From Spiroplasma endosymbiont of Aspidapion aeneum (GTDB lineage Bacteria; Bacillota_I; Bacilli_A; Mycoplasmatales; Mycoplasmataceae): a DNA stretch of 64,000 bases. Below the pieces are notes generated by a model, which saw only the letters and a list, made by a program, of their open reading frames with translations, made no database searches and was not told the DNA's origin. Each line of letters begins with the position of its first letter. Within the stretch, counting starts at the first letter, position 1. The DNA lies in the NCBI RefSeq assembly GCF_964031045.1, contig NZ_OZ034994.1:1054001-1118000 (forward strand), written 5' to 3'. The position numbers were made by a program, and so were the translations under genes. Shown piece after piece: positions 52,244 to 63,079 of the stretch.

Positions 52244-52735
52244 TTAATTTCGATAATATGATTTTTTATTGTAATCATAAATTTTACTTGGGACACTATT
52301 TAATGCTCCTATATAAAAAACATTATCATTGCCAACAATAGAATAAAATAAATCTATATCTTCAAGATATGGTTGACTTGATATATTTGCACTTGATGAA
52401 TAGATAGGCCCAGTTTTTTTTATTATCCTCTTTATAATTCCATCCCTAATAATTCTAACTGAAACATTACTTTTGGTTACTCCTTTTAAAATTACGGTTG
52501 TTTTATGATTGGATTTTATAAACTTTTTGCTATATTTATTTATAACTACAATATTTTTTATTTGCCTAAATCTTGTAAACAATACTATTAACTCTTGATT
52601 TTCCCGCCTTTTTTTTAGTCTATTAATGTGTGTCATATTTTTATCAGAATATAACATTGAGATCCCGTAAATTGTATCTGTTGGGATAATTACTGCTTCA
52701 TTGGCCTTTAATTTAGAGATTGCTTTTTTAATCAT
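52244..52735 (-). CDS. tsaC: Threonylcarbamoyl-AMP synthase (Sua5/YrdC/TsaC family)
   Basis: Makes the activated precursor of t6A in ANN-decoding tRNAs. 163 residues, shorter than usual (~190-200) but with the main motifs: EAVIIPTDTIYGISM, KKRRENQELIVLF (reduced K-R-P.kP region), VSVRIIRD, and GPIYSSSANISSQP. Last gene of the rpmE-side cluster. The shortness is at the C-terminal end. Confidence 0.85.
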   Translation of the reverse strand: MIKKAISKLKANEAVIIPTDTIYGISMLYSDKNMTHINRLKKRRENQELIVLFTRFRQIKNIVVINKYSKKFIKSNHKTTVILKGVTKSNVSVRIIRDGIIKRIIKKTGPIYSSSANISSQPYLEDIDLFYSIVGNDNVFYIGALNSVPSKIYDYNKKSYYRN

Positions 52736-53549
52736 TTTTACTCTCCAAAATAAAATATCTTCAGTTTTTTTGATAATCTTTTTTGTAGGTAACCTTTATA
52801 TCGTGCGGAACCATTTTTGAAATATCGTTTTTTTGCCGATAACCAAACTCACAATAAATCTTTAGTTTTTTATTTAATGAGAAACATTCACTAATTTTAG
52901 AAAATAAAATATTGAAATAATATAAACCGTTATCTTTGGAAAATATTGCTTTATGTGGTTCCCACTCTTTTACAGATTGAGAAACATTAATGTCATTAAT
53001 ATCAATATAAGGCGGGTTTAAAATAATTAAATCAAAATTTTTAGACTTGGTAATTATTAACTTTTCAAAATATCCACGCAAAACTAAAACATTACCTTCT
53101 TTAATATTACTCTTTGCACATTTAAGAGCTTTTTTACAAATATCAATTAATTCTAATTTTTTTAATTGAACATTATTGAGTACTGATAAACCAAGTGCTC
53201 CACTACCGCAAAAAAATTCACAAACCTTTTCTGGTTTATTATTTGTTATTATATCCTCTATCATTGCCTCACTATCTTGTCTGGGTATAAAAACACCCTT
53301 TTTAATATTGAAGTATGATTTATAAAAAAAAACTCTCCTTAAAATATATGGCAATGGTTCATTATTATTATATCTCTTTAATATATGAGAAATTATTCTC
53401 TCATCATTCTCATTAAAAATCATATCATCCTTTGTGATAAAAATTTTGTCATTTAAAAATGAAATAACAGAATTAAAATCATGTCTATTTCTAAATTTTA
53501 ATAAATATTTAGACTCAATTTCGTGGTATCTACTCATCAAATTGTTCAC
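52728..53549 (-). CDS. prmC: Release factor glutamine methyltransferase
   Basis: Methylates the GGQ glutamine of RF1. 273 residues; a TGA-coded Trp near the end means the gene extends 11 codons past an apparent stop and overlaps tsaC by 8 nt. AdoMet motif [15 protein letters not shown] and the substrate-binding NPPYIDIND are present. The N-terminal helical domain and [13 protein letters not shown] (R-x-D/E-T-E-like) fit the family. Adjacent to its substrate gene prfA, overlapping by 20 nt. Confidence 0.92.
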
Positions 53550-54612
53550 TTATCTTTTCTTTCTTTTCATTATTTAAAAGCTCAGAAATTATTTCTTCCA
53601 TATCACCTTCCAAAAATCTATCTAATTTGTTGATGCTCATACCAATTCTGTGATCGGTTACACGATTATCTGGAAAATTATATGTTCTTATTTTTTCACT
53701 TCTATCCCCACTACCAGCAGATTTTCTTAACTTACTCTCTGCTTCTCTTTTTTTCTCGAGTTCTGCCTCATAAATTTTAGCTCTTAACATTGTCATTGCA
53801 ATATCTTTATTATCGTGTTGACTTCTACCATCTTGTGATGAAGAAACAATTCCTGTAGGTATATGAGTGACTCTAACAGCTGAGTCTGTTGTATTAACAT
53901 GCTGACCGCCAGCTCCAGAAGCTCTATATGTATCAATTCTCAAATCAGATTGCTTAATAATTACTTCAACATCACTTACTTCGGGGAGCACAACAACAGT
54001 AGCGGTAGACGTTTGGATTCTCCCTTTAGATTCAGTTTTTGGTACTCTTTGAACTCGATGTGCACCGGCCTCAAACTTCATTTTTGAAAAAACCTTATTG
54101 CCTTTAATTATAAATGATACTAAACTATAACCTCCAGCCTCAGAAATATTTTCGGCCATCGTTTTTATTTTTCAATTATTTTTTTCTGCGTATCTCATAT
54201 ACATTCTATATAAATCACCCGCAAATATATTTGCCTCATCTCCACCAGCGGCACCCCTAATTTCTATAATCACGTTTTTTTCATCATTTGGGTCTTTGGG
54301 GACCAATAACAACTCAATTTCCTTCTCAATCTCGGTTAATCGATGATTTGATTCTTCGAGTTGAATTTTAGCAAATTCTCTCATTTCCGGGTCTTTTTCA
54401 TTTTCAAGCAAATCTCTAGCATCATTAATGCTATTTTCTGTTAATAAAAATTCTTGATATACATCATAAAGCCCAGTAAGATTAGATCTTTCCTTATTAA
54501 ATTGCATAACCTTTTTTATATCAGTCATTACATCTTCATTAAGTAATGATTGGTCAATTTGTTCACAACGTCTTTTAACTAACTCGAGCGCTTCTCTTGT
54601 TTTTTGATTCAT
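53530..54612 (-). CDS. prfA: Peptide chain release factor 1
   Basis: Terminates translation at UAA and UAG. 360 residues, full length with TGA as Trp. Recognition loop [20 protein letters not shown] has PKT (191-193) at the PxT position that specifies RF1, and [15 protein letters not shown] holds the catalytic GGQ (235-237). In an organism that reads UGA as Trp, RF1 alone suffices. Order tdk-prfA-prmC-tsaC is conserved in Firmicutes. Confidence 0.97.
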
Positions 54613-54625
54613 ATCTTACTCCTAA

Positions 54626-55225
54626 CTATTCTGGTCTGATATAACATTTACGACATCGAGCCTCATATTTTTCATTTCCTGAAATTAAAATTGTTGGCTC
54701 ATCAGATTTTGCTGGTACACCGTTAACTATTCTTTGTGTTCTATTTGCATCAGCACCACATTGAAAACAAACGGCAAGTAGTTTATCAACAACTTCTGCA
54801 CTACTTAGAAGCTTATCTACATTCTTAAAGGGATTGGACCTAAAATCCTTATCTAAGCCATTAACAATAACAATCACGCCTTGATTTGCCAGCATTTCAA
54901 TTACATCAACTATTCCCTCATCAAGAAATTGAACCTCATCAATACCAACAACCTTAACAGGTTCCTTTTTAACAGTTTTATGATAATAATCTAAAATTTT
55001 ATGTGAATTTTCAACATTAATACATTCCAATTTAGCACCAGAATGCGAGATAATATGTTTTTCTGAGTATCTTGTATCAATCAATGGTTTGAATACAATT
55101 GTTTTGTTTTTTGCAAATTTATGTCTATGAATGCGTTTTATAAACTCTTCAGTTTTTCCAGCAAACATGCAACCGGTAATAAGTTCAATTCAACCTGTGC
55201 TATTAAAATTTCTTATTGTATTCAT
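54626..55225 (-). CDS. tdk: Thymidine kinase
   Basis: Salvages thymidine to dTMP. 199 residues: P-loop ITGCMFAGKTEEF (Lys24), GIDEVQFLD with the catalytic Asp/Glu region, and zinc cysteines CFQCGADANRTQRIVNG plus ARCRKCY near the end. Slightly different P-loop (GCMFAGKT for GPMFSGKT). Typical of Mollicutes, which depend on nucleoside salvage. Starts 3 nt after the DHH gene stop. Confidence 0.95.
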
Positions 55226-55228
55226 ACA

Positions 55229-56155
55229 TTAAACCCCTTCACTTAATAATTTTCTTATTTCAGACAATATAATTTTTATTTCAGACAATGCTTTAATCTC
55301 AAAACCACTTGCTAAAATATGACCTCCGCCGTTTCACTTTGTTGCGATTTTGTTAACATTATAATCTCTACTTCGAATTGATACTTTTATTATTTTGTTT
55401 TCTTTTACGTGTACAATAAATCATACTTTAATTTCCTTAATAGATGACAATGTATTTAAACATGTTTTTGCTCTTTCTTCTGTAAGTCCTTTAAAATTTT
55501 TTTTTCTTAAAATAATATATGCAATTTTATTATCCATAAAGTATTTAGATTTTGAAAACATCTTTTGTTTAAATTTAACAACGTTTAGGCGTTGTAAATA
55601 CAGTTCATCATAAATTTCATTTATCTTTATTCCGGTTCCAATTAGAATCTTAGCTACTTCAAAAGTATCCTCATTAACATTTTTAAACAAAAACCTTCCC
55701 GAATCGGTTATTAAACCTTTATAAAGATAATATGCAGCTTTTGTAGAAATTGTAAAATTGTTTTTCTTTGCCCAAAGAGTAATAACCTGCGTACAAGCAA
55801 TGGCGGTATGATCAACCAATTTATTATCACCTGCAAAATTATCATCCTCTTGATGGTGATCAATCTTAAATATAGATTTTGCATCTCTATAATGGGGGAA
55901 ATCAATTCTGCCAATATTTGCCAAATCAACAGTTATCAATAAAAATTCTGAAATATCACTTATTTTAAAATCACTTACAATTCCATCGCATTGTTCTCCA
56001 ACAACATAAACCTTCTTATTTTTATAATTATCGATTATAATTTCTTTGAGTCCATAAGCACTTCCAAAAGCATCTCAATCAGGCGAAACATGTTTAGCAA
56101 TAACAATATTATTATATTTTTTTATTAATACATCTAGTAAATCGTTTGTTTTCAT
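55229..56155 (-). CDS. nrnA: DHH/DHHA1 phosphoesterase (NrnA-like)
   Basis: Bifunctional oligoribonuclease/pAp phosphatase family. 308 residues. Metal-binding motifs: HVSPDWDAFGSAYGL (D26, D28), TVDLANIGR, FKIDHHQEDDN (the DHH motif) and LITDSGRF; DHHA1 end ATKWNGGGHILASGF. A c-di-AMP or nanoRNA substrate is possible; family members differ. It stands between the ABC-like gene (5 nt) and tdk (3 nt), and its stop overlaps the tdk RBS. Confidence 0.88.
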
Positions 56156-56159
56156 ATTG

Positions 56160-57986
56160 CTAACCGCCATTTTCTTCTATTATAATTGATTTTGGTCTAA
56201 GATATAGTTTAACTCTTTCATTTTTCTTGTATTTATCTTTTGAGTAAAATAGAAACTTGTTGCCAAATTCATCTTCACCTTCAATTAGGTTTGGATCAAT
56301 ACAATTTTTGTTATCATTAACCTTAATATTAAATTTGTAAAATGAATCGGTAGACTTTGTTAATTCAAAAGGATTTATAAATATGTCATTCTCTCCTTCA
56401 AACAAACCTTCAAGGTTAAATTTTATTTTTTGATTATTTATAAATAAACTACCATTTTCTTTTATAATTTTTAAATTATTTGTATTTTTAAATATCTTAA
56501 TGTTTTTAGAAAGTAATTCTTTTCCCTGAATTTTTAAAATCTTTTGCTCTTTAACTAAATAAACATCTTTATCAAGATTATAAATATTTTCAAAATTGCT
56601 ATCAATTATAATAATTGATATTGAATCATTCAAGCGAATAATATTGTTTAGAACATCAAAGAAATATCTTTTTTCCCTTATATTAAGCATGCTTAATACA
56701 TTAATAAGAAATAGATTTTTCTTCTTTAAGAAGATAGATTTTAATAGTGACATAAATATAGAATTTATCCCTTTTATATCAAAAGATAAATTATTAATAA
56801 TTATGCCGTAGGTATCGCATTGTTTATTTACTCATTCTCAAATTTTTAAAGAAATGGTATTATATTTTTTACTAAGTTCTTGTTTTTCAATTTTAAAATA
56901 TTCTTGGTCAATGTAGGTAATATCGTCTGCTATTATATCTTTGTGGTATGAATGAATTAACTCTATTACTTTTCCTTTTAAAATATCCCCCTCACTTTGT
57001 AAAGTTTCAACTATTATTTTGTCTTGTTTTTTTGTAAATTCATATCTTTGGTCCTTTGATAAAATAGTTCAGTCACTTAATATTTTAAATAATTTTTTAA
57101 TTGTTAAATTTTTGTCTATATTTTTTAATGAATTCGATAATAGTATTTTAATGTTTTTTAACTCTCTTTTAGTTTTTAAAATTTTTCTTTTAATTAATCT
57201 AATTTTTAGGTCCAATAAGCTTAGAACCTCTCTGACCACATATTCTTGTTCTCTAAATTTTAAGTGTTTTCTAATTTTTTTAAAATCTTTGTTTTTTGAC
57301 TTTGTTATATTATATTCGCACATACAACTAGAATTTAGATCTAACAAATGATAAACCTTATCCCATACACTTTGATGAAATCGCTCCTCAATGGTAAGGT
57401 TTAATATAGACTCTTTTGTTTGGTAAAAATCTTTTAGAATATTTTTAAATTCTTGTTTATACTTTTGTTTATCAATTTGTATGTTATTAAACTTACAAAT
57501 GTAATCTAGATATTCCTGAAGTCATTTTTTTTCAATTTTAATGCTAGAATCAACAAACTCGCTCACCAATTTATTAATACTATCACGCAAATTGATACTG
57601 GTTTGTGAACCATTTGCTTTTAAATAATTTAAATACTTATATCTTCTTATAATATAATCTTCCTTGACATATAAATAAAAATCGTGGTTAAAAAATAAGC
57701 AAAAAAACATTCAGTACTTTGCGTTTAATATCTTTGTGAATATTTCCTTTTTTATAAATGCATTTCTTTTTTTTATTCAATATTTGTCAAGAGCAACATC
57801 ATCATTGATAAGAATATCACCAGAAATGATTGTTTTATTTTTTCCCTTTAAAAATTTAATTAGTCATTTAGAATCGGATTTGTAGTTATAAAAAACATTA
57901 ACAATTTCCTTATTTTCGACATTAAAATCAAGTTGTTCCTCAATTTTTTTGTTTTTAATGATGATCTTATCTGTTTTAAATGACAT
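56160..57986 (-). CDS. Degenerate ABC-ATPase-like protein with large helical insert
   Basis: 608 residues in one frame with TGA as Trp. Ends follow an ABC ATPase of PotA/UgpC type: start LDFNVENKEIVNVFYNYKSD, then LIKFLKG and SGDILINDDVAL; late part LLKSIFLKKKNLFLINVLSM then LNDSISIIIIDSNFENIYNL, and a TOBE-like tail VKLYLRPKSIIIEEN. But the Walker A site (NYKSDSKW) lacks GKT/S, Walker B lacks D-E, and no LSGGQ is visible. Between the halves sit ~250 Lys-rich helical residues. I infer a pseudo-ATPase. The frame is intact, so it is probably expressed. Alternative: an unrelated helical protein. Confidence 0.5.
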
Positions 57987-58065
57987 AAATTCTCCCTATA
58001 ATAAAAAGAAATTACTCCTTAGAAATACAAAAAGACAAGAATAATTCTTGGCAATTTTCAATTAT

Positions 58066-58374
58066 CTAAAGAATAATTTGTGATTTTTCTTTTTTAGGCT
58101 TCTCATTCTTTTTATTTTCTGCTTTTTTAATTTCACTCAATTCTTTTTGCTTTGCTACTATTGCTGCCTGTTTTGCATATTTTTCTTTAAATTTTTCAAC
58201 TCTTCCCTCAGTGTTTGAAAAGTTTTGTTTACCAGTATAAAATGGATGACATTTAGCACAGGTATCAACTCTCAACTCATCTGACTTAGTAGATAATGCA
58301 GAAAATTCACTTGCACAAACAGTGCAAATAAACTTTGCATCGAAAATTTTCGGGTGAATGTCTTTTCTTGGCAT
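58066..58374 (-). CDS. rpmE: 50S ribosomal protein L31, zinc type with basic C-terminal extension
   Basis: 102 residues against ~70. MPRKDIHPKIFDAKFICTVC and VDTCAKCHPFYTGKQNFSNT give zinc cysteines 17, 20, 39 and 42. The last ~35 residues are Lys/Glu/Ala-rich and helical, an added tail. L31 bridges the subunits. AAAGGAG precedes the ATG. It heads the cluster that continues with the ABC-like gene, nrnA, tdk and prfA. Confidence 0.95.
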   Translation of the reverse strand: MPRKDIHPKIFDAKFICTVCASEFSALSTKSDELRVDTCAKCHPFYTGKQNFSNTEGRVEKFKEKYAKQAAIVAKQKELSEIKKAENKKNEKPKKEKSQIIL

Positions 58375-58497
58375 ATTATCTTTCTCCTTTTTTCTTTATT
58401 GCTTTTATATAGTATCATAAATTAATCAATTTTTTTGTAAAATAAGCATATTTTTTATATTAAATTTGGTATTATTATATTGATAGTGGTGGTAATT

Positions 58498-59088
58498 TTG
58501 AAAATAATAAGCGATGATATCGTATATTTTTCTAAGCATACCATAGAAAAATCAGTATTTATTACATTAGTCAAAAAAATAAAAAGTAAGGTAGACCTTA
58601 TAGATTTTATAACAAATTATACAGATAATAAGGCTAGCCATAACGTTATCGCTTATAGATATCGCGAAAATGATAATTTATATTTATCATATAAAGAAGA
58701 CGGCGAACCATATGGAACATCTGGAAAATCACTACTCAACGTTATAGAAACCGTGGACCTTGAAAATGTTATTGTCTTAGTAAAAAGATACTATGGTGGC
58801 AAAAAACTTGGTAAAGCTCTTCTATCAAGAGCATATAGAAAAGGTTTTTTGTATTTATTAGGGAATGATATTCGATTAGAAAATAAAATTAACACTCTTA
58901 CAGCAAGAATAAAATTTCATATCAAAAATATAAACAAGGTTAATTATATACTATCAAATAATAAGATTGTCATTATTAAAAAGACATATGTTGATAAGTA
59001 CTGTAAAATGGAAATATCATTACCAATGGAAACAAATCTTTTAGAAGAGTTTTCAAATTTATTTATGGTTGAATATTACAATAAATAA
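58498..59088 (+). CDS. YigZ/IMPACT-family protein (UPF0029)
   Basis: 196 residues from a TTG start with GGTGG upstream; an ATA/GTG-type start further upstream is possible. Signature parts: SHNVIAYRYRENDNLYLSYK, EDGEPYGTSGKSLLNVIE, and NVIVLVKRYYGGKKLGKALL, the IMPACT N-terminal domain; the C-terminal ~60 residues match the small DUF1949-like domain in place. Biochemical role of the family is unclear. The gene diverges from rpmE and is followed 9 nt later by the exonuclease gene. Confidence 0.88.
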   Translation: MKIISDDIVYFSKHTIEKSVFITLVKKIKSKVDLIDFITNYTDNKASHNVIAYRYRENDNLYLSYKEDGEPYGTSGKSLLNVIETVDLENVIVLVKRYYGGKKLGKALLSRAYRKGFLYLLGNDIRLENKINTLTARIKFHIKNINKVNYILSNNKIVIIKKTYVDKYCKMEISLPMETNLLEEFSNLFMVEYYNK

Positions 59089-59097
59089 GGAGATAAT

Positions 59098-60033
59098 ATG
59101 GAAAATAAAAAAAATAAAATTGCTATAATCGATGGATATCATTTATTACATAGAGGTTATTATGGACCTTTAAAACAAGGTTTTAAAACAAAAAATAAGG
59201 ATGGGCATTTGGTAAACTCTGTTTTTGTTTTTGCTTCAAGGATATTGAAGATGATAAAAAGCAATGAATATTGGTCAATAATAGTCGCATTTGATATTTC
59301 AGGCGCTTGCTGAAGAACTGAATTATTTGAAAAATACAAAGCAACTAGAAAAGACACACCCTTAGATTTGGTACCTCAGATGCAAATTGCGCGAGACTTT
59401 TTAACAGCGGTTAATATCCAATGATTTGATAAACAGAAATATGAGGGTGAGGACATAATTGCAACAATTGCAAAAAAGGCAATTTCCGAAAATTTTAAGG
59501 TTGATGTTTTCACAAATGATAAGGATTTATTTCAATTAGTAACAGAAGATATTAATGTTATTGTACAAAAAGATAAGAAAACACCTCCCCAAAGAGTGGA
59601 CCCCGATTATGTTAGAAGAGAATTTGGTGTGGAGCCGCCTCAGATAACAGATATGAAAAGTTTACTAGGTGATAGTTCAGATAATATTAGGGGGGTAAAA
59701 GGTCTAAAATATGCTTCAGCTATATCCTTAATAAATGAGTATGGTTCAGTTGAGTATATAATAGATAACATAGAGGAACTACCAGGTAATGCTAAATCAA
59801 AAATATCTTCAGCTATTGATCAAATTATAATGAATAAAAAGTTAACAACAATTTGTAACGATGTTGAATTAGAAAATGTTAATTTTAAGAAATTAAATGT
59901 TAATTTTATAAAATATATTAATTTTCTTAATGAAAATGGTATGTATGCGCTTGATAAACAAATTCGACCTTTGTTTTTAGAAAAAATAGAGGAATTAAAG
60001 GCTAAAAAATTTGATTTAACAATTAATACATAA
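59098..60033 (+). CDS. 5'-3' exonuclease (PolA N-terminal domain homologue)
   Basis: Flap/5'-3' exonuclease that removes primers. 311 residues with TGA as Trp. Acidic metal sites in KIAIIDGYHLLHRGYYG, IIVAFDISGACWR, KYEGEDIIATIAKKA and VFTNDKDLFQLV; H3TH motif DMKSLLGDSSDNIRGVKGLK. No polymerase domain follows, as in many Mollicutes that keep only the exonuclease half. AGGAG precedes the ATG. Confidence 0.95.
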
Positions 60034-60038
60034 CAAAA

Positions 60039-60069
60039 ATAAGCTTACATTTATCATATGTAAGCTTAT
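60039..60069 (+). terminator. Hairpin terminator after the exonuclease gene
   Basis: Perfect 12-bp arms ATAAGCTTACAT (60039-60050) and ATGTAAGCTTAT (60058-60069) with a 7-nt loop, 5 nt after the stop. The T run is poor but the stem is strong. Confidence 0.65.
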
Positions 60070-60139
60070 ATATTAATTAAAAAAGTTAATATAAGCAAAA
60101 TAACACAAAATATTCTACAAATTTAAATATAATAAATGT

Positions 60140-61630
60140 ATGAAGAATAACGTAAAGCATTTAATAGTCTTGCTAGTGGTAACGATTATATATTTTGGTT
60201 ACTCTGCTTGAATTGATGGAAACGCGATATATAATATAAATGGTACGCAAATGTCATCTACAAGCTGAGCTAATATTATAAATAACATATGTAAGGATGC
60301 CCACGTTAATAAGAATGATAGCTTGGAAACAAATATTGATTATATACGCAAGATAATTGTGTTAGCAAATTTAAATACACATTCTAACACTTATATTCTA
60401 CGAGGTTTTATGGCTCCAAATTCATTACTTAAAACTCTCTTAGAACCATTTAAATTAATTTTGGTTGGTGGTGTTTTTGCATCATTTATTCCATTGTTCA
60501 AACAAGTATTTTTTTCAAAAATAATTGAAATTAATAAATATTTAAAAAATAAAAATCAGAATATATTGTATAATTTTGATTCAACAATTTTATTTGCAAA
60601 GGAATTAAAAGATCAAATTGACAAAAATAACTCTAAAGGAGCAAAAATAACACTTATTAAATACAAATCTTTGATTTTAAAGCCTGTGTTTTTTGAAAAT
60701 TTTATTGATGAAATTACACAAACAATTACTAGATTTAACAATATAGATATATATAGCGAAAAAATAGATTATATTATTTCTTCTTTAGAAGAAATTCATG
60801 AATTAGAAATTTATCATATCAAAAATCCTAAAGTTAAAAAAGAGTTTATGTACGATTTAAAAAGAGCTAGCGATATAACCTCTGTTCATTCAAAGTATGT
60901 TATAAATTATTACATATCATTCATAAATCTACAAGAAAAAGGTGGATGAAAAATATTTAGTTTAATGATGTTAAGATTTTATTTTATTGCAATTGTGGCG
61001 ATTATCCCTTCTGTGGCGATGGTCTTTTTTACAAATCAAATGCTTGAGATATTTGTAAAAAATATGAACGAAAATATAAGAGTATTTATTTCTATATTTA
61101 TCTCATTGATTTTATGAACAACAATTTCAATTATCATTCATTCATTATATGTGTTTTTAAATAATAAGCATATAGGGCAAAAAAAACTCTTATTGGTTCC
61201 AGCAATTATATATTACATATTAGTTTTTATTCTCGCAACAGTAGCTTCATTTGGAGTTTATAATATTTATGGGGTTGGTAATATTTATAAATATAATTCA
61301 GTTGCAAAACTGTGAAGTTTTTTGGGTTCATTATGCTATATGGTTTTGGGATCAACAATTGTTTTGTACACAATAGCAACTTTAATCGACACATTTAAAT
61401 TAACTAATAAATTAACAAAGGAGGATTTAATAAATGGTATAATTATACCTATAATTATCCTATTAATAACAACGATAAATAATATTATAATATGCTTTGA
61501 TGTTCTTGATATAGAAAATTATCTCCAAACAGCAAACATAATTTTATTAACTTCTTACTGATTGTATATTTGATTTTCTGGCTTTCTTGTTTCAAATATA
61601 AATTTTTATTGGATACAAAAAAATAAATAA
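60140..61630 (+). CDS. Membrane protein, unknown
   Basis: 496 residues in one frame with TGA as Trp. First helix at ~7-26 (LIVLLVVTIIYFGYSAW), an external-type loop, a second helix at ~115-135 (FKLILVGGVFASFIPLF), a charged cytosolic part of ~130 residues, then six or so helices from ~275 to the end. No family recognised. Directly downstream lies the decayed IS. Confidence 0.7.
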
Positions 61631-61635
61631 AAATC

Positions 61636-61649
61636 AGTTTTCTATAACT
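61636..61649 (+). repeat. 14-bp direct repeat flanking the decayed IS, left copy
   Basis: AGTTTTCTATAACT, identical to 63028-63041 on the far side of the element. It lies 2 bp outside the presumed IS end. Confidence 0.65.
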
Positions 61650-61687
61650 TGAATATACTTTGTCAAGTATACAAAATGTTTTTTTAT

Positions 61688-61727
61688 AAATTTAATGTCA
61701 TTTCCTCTTTGAAATGACATTAAATTT
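61688..61727. terminator. Perfect 17-bp hairpin near the IS end
   Basis: Arms AAATTTAATGTCATTTC (61688-61704) and its complement (61711-61727) with a 6-nt loop. It lies at the transposase 3' side and would end transcripts from either direction, including that of the 496-residue gene. Confidence 0.65.
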
Positions 61728-61734
61728 GGAAAGG

Positions 61735-62923
61735 TAAATATCTGCTAGGGTATGTTCATTGCTTTTGATAGTTATTCTTTCATAGTTATAATAACGTATA
61801 TATTTATCAACAATCCTACAAACATCCGAAAATGTTTTTTGATATAGAACATGTTTATACTCAGTTTTTAATTGAGAAAAAAATGTTTCTGCTACAGCCT
61901 TGTCAATAGAGTTACCCGGTCTTGATAATGAGATAAATAATTTTTCTCTTTTAGAAAATCGTCTAATTCAAATTGAAGTATATTGATGACCATTATCATT
62001 ATGAATTATTTCTGGTTTACTATTATCGTGATATTGTTAGGCCGCCTTTCATGTATCCATATAAAGTTTGTTATCATTTATTTCAGATACTTTATCCAAC
62101 AATAAATTTAGTTTTTACATCCTTTAAAATACTCAAGTATGCAAATTTATTACTATATTTTATATGGTGACATCAGTTACTCACAATTCATTTTTTTGAT
62201 AAAGATCTCATGTCTATTAACAATATTAGTATAACCGCTATTACATTTTTTAATCTCAACTGGTTTTTTAAATCTTTTTTTGACTCTTATCCTTGATTTT
62301 AGGCCTAAAATTCTCATATATCTTGCTATTTTAGACTGACTAATTTGCATTGTTCTATTTAAAATGAATTTTATTCGTGGAGAACCATACAAACCATCGT
62401 GATAATTAAAAATAATCTGTATTTTTTTAGCCAAGCTTAAATCAAAATCTATTTGATGCTTTTTTTCCATTTTTAATCCAGCGATTATAAGAAGCTCTTG
62501 TTATTATTACGATTTTGCAGAATTATAAATTTTATGTATATTTTTATATTTTTAAATAAATTCATATTTATTAAAAAATATTTTTTTGGTGTAAGTTTCC
62601 CATCATCTCATCAAACTTTTTTAAAATTCAAGTTCGAACTCTTTCTTTTTACGTTGTTTATTTAATCTAGCGATTTCAATGTCTTTTAGATCTTTAATAG
62701 TTGTTAATTTTATCCCCTTGTTTTTAAATTTACCGGTATTATTTTCTAATGCTTTTTTCCATAAATTTCATAATCCAAACCATCTTCTCACAGCGTTATA
62801 TGAGACATCATTTTTCTCAGCTAAAATTCTAAATTTTAAACCCTAGTCAAAGTGCTGCTTGACAATTATTAATTTTTGTTCCTTTTTTAGAATATTTGAC
62901 TTGTTTCCTTTTAAATTTGCCAT
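61735..62923 (-). pseudogene. IS3-type transposase pseudogene
   Basis: Starts MANLKGNKSNILKKEQKLII, then an in-frame TAG after ~25 codons. The OrfA part continues (RILAEKNDVSYNAVRRWFG) to its own stop. OrfB resumes as RASYNRWIKNGKK, needs a one-base shift at a poly-A tract to enter HQIDFDLSLAKKIQIIFNYH, and stops at TAA before WVTDVT. Further on, pieces such as IIHNDNGHQYTS and SIDKAVAETFFSQLKTE show the second Asp and Glu sites, interrupted by several stops. It is dead. Confidence 0.85.
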
Positions 62924-63027
62924 AATAAAAATCTCCTACATATACAATAATTTTATCTCAAAACTAAACCAATTTTTAGAAATTGCTTTTTGTTTTTTTA
63001 TTATTGTATACATAAGAGATTATATTT

Positions 63028-63041
63028 AGTTTTCTATAACT
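63028..63041 (+). repeat. 14-bp direct repeat flanking the decayed IS, right copy
   Basis: AGTTTTCTATAACT, identical to 61636-61649. Confidence 0.65.
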
Positions 63042-63079
63042 AATTTTTATTGATTATTAATTTGTTCTTTTATAATATA

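Larger units (their letters stand above)
61652..63026 (-). mobile_element. Decayed IS3-family insertion sequence
   Basis: 1375 bp, the size of an IS3 element. Ends read inward as AATATACTTTGTCAAGTATA... and AATATAATCTCTTATGTATA..., 18 of 23 positions matching (positions 61652-61674 and 63004-63026). They differ from the ends of the phage/IS3 element, so this is another IS type. It contains a broken transposase gene. Flanked by a 14-bp direct repeat. Confidence 0.7.

Noticed and set aside
52067-52261. 64-codon plus-strand frame upstream of the sugar operon
   Set aside because: Low-complexity Ile/Phe/Asn sequence, crosses a terminator hairpin and runs into the end of tsaC on the other strand.
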